Of a stretch of 64,000 bases of DNA, positions 55,246 through 64,000 are shown piece by piece. Source of the stretch: Agrypnia vestita (taxonomy: Eukaryota > Arthropoda > Insecta > Trichoptera > Phryganeidae); NCBI GenBank assembly GCA_016648135.1, contig JADDOH010001981.1, forward strand, positions 248,001-312,000. Reading direction: 5' to 3'. Position numbers and translations under genes: made by a program. The notes below the pieces were generated by a model. The model was not told the origin of the DNA. It saw only the letters and a program-made list of their open reading frames with translations, and ran no database searches. How positions within the stretch are numbered: the stretch's first letter is position 1; every line of letters starts with the position of its first letter.

Positions 55246-56070
55246 CGTTTATCGGTTCGCTATCGTTTTGACAGCGTCCCTTAATCTTTATTTCCATCTC
55301 GTGGATCGTACCAATCTCTAATAATCTGGCTAAAAATCGGCCCCGCAATTTTAGTGAACGTTTTTTTCGCGCGAATCTCACGATTTTTCATGATTATTTT
55401 TCAGTAGTCTTACGTCAAATTATTTATTTACATTTAACTCCCTCTAATCCGGACTCACTTTGACCGGAACCCTCAAATAACTGTCACATCAATTGTGTTT
55501 TTATGTGATTATATTTTTAAATGGTAAACGTAATTTTATTTTCACCACATTTTCAGTTAATACTTGTTCTTTACACGTTAATTTCTTCAGTAGCAGCAGG
55601 TATACTATAGTTTTAATGACTTTAAAACACTTGTATCATAATTTTATTAGGAAAATTCTGTTATTCGGCAACCCTTATTTTATAGTGGAGCCGGATAAGA
55701 GGGAGATTAGTGTAAAATTATTACATTAAAACTTTCTTTTCTCTCTTTTAAATATGTTTTTTTAATAGATGCAGAAGTACAGATTAGATGCATTTGTTTT
55801 TAATATGTTAGAGTAATGCATATTTTAGTTTAAACGTGGTTTATAAAGTGAACAAAGTTTTAATAGACCGTTGCTTAGATGTACGACGTATGTGGGTTTT
55901 GATTATCCAAATTGATTCATCAGTTTTTATAGTTTGTATGAGTAATGTTAGAATTAGAAATATGAGAAGAACGTTTTATTAGCGATGATGAAGATGTGGA
56001 AAAGAAAATGAGTGTACAGTAACGAAATTTATACTTTCAACACAGCTTGTTTCTACCACTGTATGGTAAA
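55246..56070. other. Unassigned AT-rich DNA
   Basis: No feature recognised; a 78-codon frame at 55493-55729 lacks motifs. Confidence 0.45.
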
Positions 56071-56248
56071 TCAAACATAATAATTTAGTTGGCTGTCCGC
56101 CTGTCTGTCGTAAAGTCCGTAAATTGCTGGAATCAACTTAAGTTACTTGAGAGTGTGACATACAATCAGCGCACGGTATATTTTGCGCGTTCATGCCATC
56201 CAAGCCGTTATTATTATTCCCCGTGATTTTTCACGGGTGTACGGTTAG
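56071..56248 (+). mobile_element. Non-autonomous Helitron, short copy
   Basis: Starts TCAAACATAATAATTTAG after A, as in 15966-16233. Hairpin CCCGTGA/TCACGGG (56220-56226, 56231-56237), then GTGTACGGTTAG before T. The canonical CTAG has become TTAG. Confidence 0.8.
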
Positions 56249-57061
56249 TACGTACATATAAATACAAATTTTCCACCTGAATCAAAACTGATTACCCAAT
56301 AAATTTCTGGTTCCAGAGAGCTAAATGTGCAGTAAGATTTAATGCGGTGGAAATTTCAATAATGTATACTTTAGCTAGTAAATGTATGCACTAACTATGA
56401 GTTAATGCATACATTATCGAAATTTACATTTTATCTATAGCATATATACCGGGAATGAACAAATTAGAAGCAATTGAAAATCTGATTATAGCACAGTTGT
56501 CAAGTAGAAAGGTATCTGAAATGTTTTGGGCACGTGGAATGTATGAGTAAAAAAGGGGTGAAAAATAAAAAATATTCTTATAAATGTCGTAAAAATATAG
56601 GTTGGGTACACATCGGCTCCTTAGTGTCTAAACTAAAAACTAAATCACTATTAAAAAAATCGTTTAAATGGTATCAAAACATTTTTTTGAATTAATTCGT
56701 TCAAAGATTTTATGCTAGTTGTATGAGTTTATAGACTTTTGTAATATTATAATATTTAGCTATATTTAATTTCTAAAGTAAAAATATATTTTCCGATTAA
56801 ATATTTTTCTTCAATTGTCTCTCGGCGGCTCTGTTAGATAAGTACTTGTATTAGATGTTATAAAGTGTTGTTTTAGATGTTAGAATATGAATGAGGTTGA
56901 ATGATATGCCTGGACAAAAGAGGCCATCATACCTTGTGCTTGCTTCTGCATAGAAATAGGGTAATGATACAATTATTATTTTACGTGGTGTTATGTTAGT
57001 GATTAAATGTGCTGTGCATGTTTAATTTGTAACACTTGGTTTATAATAATTGTTCATTTAT

Positions 57062-57143
57062 AGCATGAATTTTTACGTTTTCCACCAATTAAACAATTCA
57101 TTTTTCGTAAAAATCTGTGCTTTAAATAAACTATTACTTTAAG
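57062..57143. repeat. Foldback MITE family A fragment
   Basis: TTTTTACGTTTTCCACCAAT, AAACAATTC and AAAAATCTGTGCTTTAAATA match the centre and right arm of family A. Confidence 0.6.
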
Positions 57144-57970
57144 GCGATCGTTTGGCAAAATGAGAAAAATTCACAATTTTTTTCTCATATCTTTTCTTGC
57201 ATTTTTAACAGATTTTTGTAGAAAAAGCTATCATATTAAAATTTATTCATCGGGTTCCATATTTTTTAAACACGGATATCTTTTTAAATTGACATAAACT
57301 AACGTATTTACTCAATTAAGGAAAGATAAAGGAAATGTTAGGTAATTCATTTATTAATTAACTTAATTTGTGTCATTTTAAGAATCTTCTTTAAGAAGAA
57401 AATATAATACGGATAGAGGGACTGCTTCTCTAAACTATAGTAGTAATTAATAACTCATATTACGTGCGTATTACAAAGTTCAAATAAAACATATTTTTAA
57501 TTATAATGTTGCACCACGAAGTGTCTGCCAAATCCTTCAATGAAAATAAAATGTGATTTAAAAATAAATATTTTATTATTATATTTTCAACGAGAGACGA
57601 GAGACCATTAAAGTATTTTCGTAAAATATTTTGCAGACATTTCAAATACATTTTTCACACACACAAACACAGTGGTAATGAAGATTAATTTTAAAAGGTA
57701 CCATAAATCACATACTATCACAACCTAATCAAATTATCTTAGATACAAATATAAGAATATAACTCCAAAGACTTCTGACATACATCTATCACTTTTCAGA
57801 ACCGATTTTATTATCTTGGTTAAGGCGATCTGGAAAAGTGAGCAAAACTCACAATTTTTTCTCATATCGTCTCTTGCTCCTCTCGAAACTATACTAGTAG
57901 GTAATTAATGATTCGTATTGTGTGTGTGCCACAAAGTAAAAATAAAACTGTTAGAAGAATATTTTTTCTT
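57135..57970. repeat. Pair of diverged direct repeats
   Basis: AAGGCGATCGTTTGGCAAAA at 57141 parallels AAGGCGATCTGGAAAAGTGA at 57822, each followed by AAAA(C/T)TCACAATTTTTT(T)CTCATATC. TCTCTAAACTATAGTAGTAA at 57428 parallels CTCGAAACTATACTAGTAGG at 57884. Class unknown. Confidence 0.5.
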
Positions 57971-59835
57971 CTTCTGTATGAAGTACACTTAAGCCTTTTT
58001 TGCCGTACTCGCACAATTAATTTGTGTTTTATTTTAATAAAAATAAAACACATTTTAAACTCATTTTATTTATCCATTACTCTATATAAGTACTGTATTT
58101 TTATTCTTCTGGTAATAGGCGAGTAGATCACGAGTATTATTTGAATACTGTCGATGTCCTATGGGTAATCTTATTACGGAAGCCTCGCAAGGCCTCATTA
58201 GCGACGAAGGCAGGCCCTCGAAAGTAGGCTGTTCCCTTATATCCTCAGTAGCTTCGCGGAGTTGGGTCGTCCGCTAGCTCTCCCGACCGTAATAATTAAA
58301 ATACTTTACATATTACCGTATTTAAGTTTTTAAATATACACTATATCTATAAATCGCGGGATCTATATTAAAATTATATAACAGAAACACTGTTGTTTTG
58401 AGATAATCTCAGTTAAAGTTTCACGCGTATTAATGACATCCATCAATCCTTAATGCACTTTTTTCCGACTTGACTTATTAATTACATTATAATAAACTCC
58501 CGCGATGATGAAAAAAAATAGATATTTTTTCTATTATTTAATCTTCATTCATATTTTAGTTGTATATTTTTGTAAATGATTAATAGCTTGCTTATAACAG
58601 CGTGTATAAATTATCTAGTTTTAGCATTTAATAGTTTACTATTTAAAGATGTTTCAGTGTAAATATCTCAAAACTGCGAAAATTCGTTTTATAAATTACA
58701 ATATCGAGCCACAAAATGTTTATATTTCAAAAACTGTCAAAATCGTACTGGAATTTCCACTTTTTTTAATAATATATCGTAAAAAAACTTTTTTTTTTTA
58801 AATTAATGAATTTCGCATCAGATTTACGAATATTTTATTTTAGACTTGAATAATTTTCAGCTTTGAACTAACTTTATAATGTGGAGTGTCCTGGTAGCGG
58901 GTTAGACGACATGATGCTACCGTAATACTTCCAAGTCTTCAGTAATTGAATGCGTCAGATCGTTTCTGACCCTCTGACCCGAGGATGAGAAGTCGCCTAC
59001 TTGTGATATCGTAGCACGTTTAATTGGAAACTTTTTGAAAAACATGTACATAACAGTCACTGATTAGGTCTGTGAATATACAATGTGTAACTGAAGTGTT
59101 TGTGTAAATTTTAAAATACGCCACCACTAGCTAAAAATGGTAAGTTGAATATTTTATATATTTTAACATCTTATATAATTTTTTTATCAATGTCAGAATT
59201 TGTTTAGCAAAATATTTATTCCTTTTTAAACTATAAATAATTTGATGAAGATAAAATTGTGTGATTTTTTTTTTTTTTAATTTTTTTAAATTTAATATTT
59301 TACTGCTCGAGTTTCGAGAGTATCAGATTAGTAATTGACAGGTGAAGTATTATACTGACTACATTCAGATATACAATTAATTGATTAGGTACTCACAAAA
59401 TGAGCCTGAGTCACTTAGTTGATGTAGAGGTGGTTGTAAAGGGAATATTGAGAGGAGGGAGGAAACTAATATTGTTTAGCAAATTATTTATTACCCTAGT
59501 TATAATTTCTTTTAATTTCGTAACATTTAAAATTATTCATTTTATACGCTCGACGGGATGGAGAAGTTTTATATTTAAATAATCTTTTTTATAAATAATA
59601 TAGTTGTTATACTTGAAAAGCATTTCGAATTATGAGGGCACTATCGATCTAATAATTCAACAACATAATATATTCATATCAATATTAATCTATAGTAAAA
59701 TACAGCTTTATTCTGAGTAACAATTATTTGTTCCATCACTACTGATAGTTTAATGGTGTCACATAAAGAAGAACAGCTGTATAGTCACTATTTGAAATAA
59801 ACTAAATTAATATAGCCGATTTCGCTTATTTGGGA
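57971..59835. other. Unassigned AT-rich DNA
   Basis: 58140-58290 is GC-richer (GGAAGCCTCGCAAGGCCTCA) without a frame. No gene or known repeat seen. Confidence 0.45.
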
Positions 59836-60200
59836 CACCGGTTTATCGGGACAGCCGGTTATTTTGGTATTATTTTTATTTATAAGCTTTAATTATAAGG
59901 TTTACACATTTTACTGATACCGTGGAGCTCCGTTATAATGCGCCTCTGTTTAATTTTAAAACCATATAAAGCCTTTTTTAGTAAATCACCCAAGGAACAG
60001 ATGTCACCACCATTCTTTCAATCGGCAATAATTTACTTTTGAAGGTAAATGCGGGTGAAAGGGAGCCAATAGTACATTGGGTCAATATTCAATTAATGAA
60101 CTTTGATTTTATTGAAACCTCCACACAGCACACCCCGCTTTTTTCTAGACGCCATTTTTGAACCCTAACGATTGCGTTATAATGGGGACCCACTAATTTT
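59836..60200. repeat. Possible pogo/Tigger-like MITE remnants
   Basis: GGGACACCGGTTTATCGGGA near 59842, GTGGAGCTCCGTTATAATGC near 59922 and GATTGCGTTATAATGGGGAC near 60170 resemble Tigger-type terminal motifs, but pairs cannot be matched reliably. Confidence 0.25.
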
Positions 60201-60470
60201 TGTTTTTTGACTTTTCAAGAAGCTCTTAGCTTATTATTGTCATATTATGATACAAATTAGTAACAAGGTTTCTTGAAGACAATGCGTATAAACATCGATT
60301 GCTGCATAAACATGGTACTAGATTTACAATTTACGATGGACTGCTCATACCGAAGGTAACTAATAAATATGGTCGAAGGATATTAAAATATGTAATTTCG
60401 AAAATATTTAATATACTTCGATGCGTAAGTGAGACTTACAGATAAGGTCGATATATTCATGGAAAAGTAC

Positions 60471-60600
60471 CAGGCTGATGTGGTGCAATTGGTAGCATAC
60501 CTGCCCGGAAGACTAGATGATCTGGGTTCGAATCCCCAAAATATTTTTTCGTTGATTTGATTTTTCTGTATGTCTTTCTAATTGATTAATAAATTTGGTT
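60471..60600 (+). repeat. tRNA-derived SINE family 3 (single copy seen)
   Basis: GATGTGGTGCAATTGGTAGC (A-box region) and GGGTTCGAATCCCC (B box with T arm) in tRNA-like spacing. The acceptor stem does not close (GCTGATG against AAATATT), so it is not a tRNA gene. An AT-rich body follows. Confidence 0.65.
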
Positions 60601-61407
60601 TTAAACTTCAATGCAATTTTATTAAAGAGAATATTAAGAGAGGCCTAAAAGAAAAATGAATGAAATTACTAATAAATTAGAAAGATTTCTAAAAACTAAG
60701 CGAGATATTATCCTAGTAATATTTTTGTTAATTATTGTGATCATTAATTTTTCGGTTTCTTTTTTCTTAATACATATTTATAAACTTATTTTACTTAGAA
60801 ATACTTACCTTACTATAAAAAATACCTACTGACAAGTCTCACGGGTTTTTCTTTCCCAAAAAAATATGCTGCAAATTACAAATTATTTAAATCAATAATT
60901 TTTTTAAAAAAAGGGTGTATTCAAATGCAGGCTTATATAAATAATTATTGCATTACTATTCTATCTTCAAAAACCTTCGAGTAAAACACGGTAGATGACG
61001 CCAGTATCACCAGCGGTCACCAAATTATTCATTATGGATATCTTTTTAGTGATTCATATAATTTTTTTAAGTATACTAGATACATACTGGTAAATATCAT
61101 ATCTAATTATTATTAGTATTAATTTAAAAATAAATATTAAATATTGTACGTTTATGTACAACTTGTGTAACGTGAGGCACCATTTAAGTACAAAATGTCA
61201 CCATCCTTTGGCGCCACTGGCGACATAGGTCCAAGGCCGGATGCACAATCGTTTTCCAGGCATCTTTCCAGGCTAGAACCTGCAATGTATCTGCATCTTA
61301 CTTCACTGTATCTGCGTCTCTTTCTTGGGTGGCTCAGTGGTCCAGATCCGGCCGGGTTTCCCCGGAACTAATTTTAAAGTTTTCTAGACTTAAAATATAT
61401 AATCGTG
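60601..61407. other. Unassigned DNA
   Basis: 61195-61370 is GC-richer with GGCGCCACTGGCGAC and GGCCGGGTTTCCCCGG; no gene or partner seen. Confidence 0.45.
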
Positions 61408-61863
61408 TGTAGAGGGTTATTTGGAAAACATTTATAACCTCGCAGGACTATATTCCTGCTTTAATTATGAATCGAAAATGTTCAAGCAATCATGACCAAA
61501 CATGATATGCGACATCTAATTTTGCATTTTTTTCGGTATTTCTGACTAATTTTTTGTAAAACGTTGAACTATCATTACAGTAACTTATATCGAATAAGAA
61601 AAATTAATTCCCTTTAATACAAGTCAAATAAAATAATAAAAACCTTCCGATTCCAATTGGAACTTCTGCAGGGTTTTTATTATTTTATTTTACTTGCATT
61701 GTAACGAATGAATGTTTCGTAATCGATATTAGTTACTGCAATGATATTCAAACGTTTTGTAAAAAATATTGAAAAACATGGCTGCTTAAACATTTCCGAC
61801 TCATAATCATGTCAGGAATATAGTTCTGCGAGGTTATTAAAGTTTTCCATGTAACCTTGTATA
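61408..61863. mobile_element. Foldback family C, second complete palindrome
   Basis: Same plan as 15085-15609, with centre GATTCCAATTGGAACTTC and outer ends GGGTTATTTGGAAAACATTT and its inverse. The right arm has an internal deletion of about 70 bp after CGTTTTGTAAAAAATATTG. Confidence 0.85.
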
Positions 61864-62356
61864 TATTTTTAGTCTTCAACTAAAGCTTTCATTATACATA
61901 CATTCATTATGACAGCTTGACCACATCAGTACAGCTTACTGTACTGTACGTACGTAGGGGAGGGTGGGGCGTGTTGTGACAAATTTATGAAAAAAGGTGT
62001 TGTGGAAGAATGTTTAATAATATCAAAAACATTACATTTCAGTTGAATCAAACAATTCTTCACCTATAAAAAATTAGCATTATTGACCATGTCACCAAAA
62101 GGACAACGCAACAAAATACGGTTTTTCAAAATATGGGAATTGTCACAACCTGCCCCACCCGAGGGGTCAGTTGTGACAAGGGTGGGGCAGGTTGTGACGA
62201 ACTAATCGTCAAATATTGTTGTAATTTACGTAACAAAAAAATGTTATGAACAATTAATTGTACAAGTAGTAACATGTTTTATAATTAACTGTCAACAAAT
62301 AAACAAAATTTGTACTCTTATCAACTGTGGTAAGAAAATTCTGTAATCTATTAAAA

Positions 62357-62611
62357 TTATTTTTTGCCAGTCAAACAAAAGACATAAATACAATCTTGAG
62401 TAAATTTGTCCATTCCAGAACATAGCTCATTACACCATCTCTGGCATTTTATGCACCTCACCCACCTTTTACCCGAAATATCATTAGAATAAGGGTTTTT
62501 ACAAGCAATGCATTGCTCATCTTCGTTTGCATCGCTGTCGTCAGTTTCCATGATAAGTGGCTCCTCTTCAGTCTCGCTGGATGAAGACAATACTAGAATT
62601 CGTTCATTCAC
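62357..62611 (-). pseudogene. pogo-like transposase C-terminus, PHD-type zinc finger
   Basis: 84 codons: an acidic leader (SSSSETEEEPLIMETDDSDA), then CIACKNPY, a W-V-CIKCQRWCNELC segment and a final C--C-like pair reduced by a mutation, ending at a stop at 62357. The C-x2-C, W--C--C--W, C pattern is that of the PHD/RING-like finger found at the end of many insect pogo/Tigger transposases. The methionine is internal to the original protein. Confidence 0.6.
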
Positions 62612-62819
62612 TCCAAAAGTCTCTTTCTTGGGTAGTTTTTTTCTTTATTTCCGCTTTTGCTTGTTTTTTTTAGTTCCTTTTGTGATTTGACTTTCGCATC
62701 TTTTCGCCTTTATTTTCCTTTCTTAGATTATCGTCCAATTCTCACTTATTTTTTATTAGCGTGTCAGTTAAAATTACGCTTTAAATTTTCTTTCTACTAC
62801 GTAGGTTCTTTCTTGGATT

Positions 62820-63232
62820 AGCTTTAGGTAATGGCCGGATTTGTTCTGGTGTTCAATGGTGTTGTCCAATTTTCGTGAATTTTGATCATATTTTAAAATG
62901 CATACTCATATGCAAGCTTTTTCGCATCAGCTGTGGTCAAACCATAATAAACTTTATTACATTTTGCAATGTAATCTCCAAGTTATTTTTCTTGGCATGG
63001 GTAAAAATTTGTCCCGGGTTGCAATAGCCCACCTTAGAATTTACAAATGGAAGGGCTTTTTTCCAATCTATGAATCGTTTTAGTGTCATATATGACAATT
63101 ATAATTGACACCAAAAGACACCGCGGGTTTTCGAAGAGACACGTTTGTAGCCTCTATCTCAGCAGCAGTGAGTTTATAAACACTTTCGGGAATTTCACCC
63201 TTCTTCGTTCTTTTAATGTAATTTCGTACCAT
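62820..63232 (-). pseudogene. pogo-like transposase N-terminus
   Basis: ATG at 63232-63230: MVRNYIKRTKKGEIPESVYK, then AVSFGVNYN and a stop at 63086. Homology continues past the stop in shifted frames: WKKALPFVNSKVGYCNP, YYGLTTADAKKLAYEYAF and KIHENW. MVRNYKRK-like starts, the Psq-type HTH and YYGLT--D-RKLAYE are characteristic of pogo-like transposases. Confidence 0.65.
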
Positions 63233-63767
63233 TTTGAATCCTTGAAGAAAACGAATAAAAAAAGTAAAGTAAAAATAATAATTGAACTGTACAGTTCACA
63301 TCTAATAATTGTTTTATTAAAAATAAAATTTTAATTATTTCGAAGGGGCTTGTTGTGACAGTCACAACTAGCCCCCACATTTTTGTAACAACTCGCCCCA
63401 TACGATCATTTTATATTAAAATGTCTACGAAAGTGAATTTATTTACCGCAAGGTTTTCCTTTATTGCTGATAATACAGCCAAAAGTCACAACATTTGGTA
63501 AATAAAATGTAAAATAACTCACCTAGTATTGGTTAAACAACAGAACACTTGGAATCAGTGCAGAAAAAGTTAGTTTAGTACCTCAAAATCAAACTTTATC
63601 ATTTAACTTTAATGAAATCAACCGCATGGCTCCAATATTTTGATAGCAACTGACGCTACGGAGTTCACATGAAATGAATCTATGCGGGTAACGCTAAGTC
63701 AAATGGCACGAATTTTAAACGCCTTGTCACAACCTGCCCCTGTCACAACACGCCCCACCCTCCCCTA

Positions 63768-64000
63768 CTGTACATCATTGTAATAATAATTACACTATGC
63801 TTGTATAGGACGGCTGTGGTTAGCCCTCCTTAATTATTGATTATTGGATAAATTAACGCTATTTATGAGGTTTCTCAGTGCGATGAGCATGAAAATACGC
63901 TGTTCGTAAATTTTCTGTTTGTAGAATAATAGTGTAATACGATTTATAAATGATTTGCCTTTCATTGAATTTTTTATAGTTTTAACATATTTATTTTTTA
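63768..64000. other. AT-rich DNA to the window edge
   Basis: No feature recognised. Confidence 0.5.

Larger units (their letters stand above)
61957..63765 (-). mobile_element. Degraded pogo-like transposon with TA target site
   Basis: TIR GGGGAGGGTGGGGCGTGTTG continuing TGACA, exactly inverted at the right end, with TA at 61955-61956 and 63766-63767. The GTTGTGACA and GGTGGGGC units recur subterminally at 62139-62200 and 63345-63400. Transposase ends are recognisable but 1809 bp is short and frames are broken, so it is internally deleted and dead. Confidence 0.85.

Noticed and set aside
60475..60545. tRNA gene
   Set aside because: The T arm is good but the acceptor stem does not close; more likely a SINE head.

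Overview
This looks like nuclear DNA from an insect, or at least an arthropod. It is AT-rich, carries introns with GT/AG borders, and is packed with transposon families typical of insects: RTE-type LINEs, Helitrons ending in CTAG, pogo/Tc1-mariner and hAT elements, tRNA-derived SINEs and many foldback MITEs. I cannot narrow the species further. No tool was run; repeat calls rest on matching copies against each other inside the window, and protein calls on motifs read by eye.

Only one stretch looks like a host gene. Four + strand exons (4465-4838, 7602-7749, 7841-7992, 9691-9761) join with matching phases into one open frame of about 247 residues that ends at a stop and is followed by AATAAA. 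The 5' part lies outside the window or was not found. I do not recognise the family. Its introns hold a tandem duplication, a GC-rich block, a pogo-like element, a 344-bp palindrome and other repeats.

Layout. 1-4.4 kb: hAT-like and CpG-rich element ends, a 47-bp inverted repeat, and a 1.3-kb TA-flanked transposon with a two-exon transposase fragment. 4.4-9.8 kb: the gene. 10-24 kb: LINE C-termini, SINEs, a mariner-like fossil, a nested TIR element, Helitrons, a hAT MITE and several palindromes. 24-37 kb: inverted repeats, Helitrons and fragments of RTE and CR1/L2-like LINEs. 37-50 kb: palindromic MITEs, the longest RTE fragment (RT domain), a solo LTR with a 4-bp target duplication, LTR-like segments and tandem duplications. 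50-60 kb: mostly plain AT-rich DNA with a perfect 54-bp palindrome, a GC-rich double hairpin, a CpG-rich candidate promoter and a Helitron. 60-64 kb: a SINE, a foldback element and a degraded pogo-like transposon with a zinc-finger C-terminus.

The most interesting signal is a repeat family (near 166, 6.5-6.8 kb, 23.1-23.3 kb, 27.9, 30.4, 37.5, 45.4 and 48.2-48.3 kb) built on CTGANGA, one base, a short hairpin, then GAAA. Most copies keep the hairpin at exactly 16 nt while its bases change in compensating pairs. It recalls a hammerhead ribozyme core of the kind reported in Penelope-like elements, but carries one extra base.
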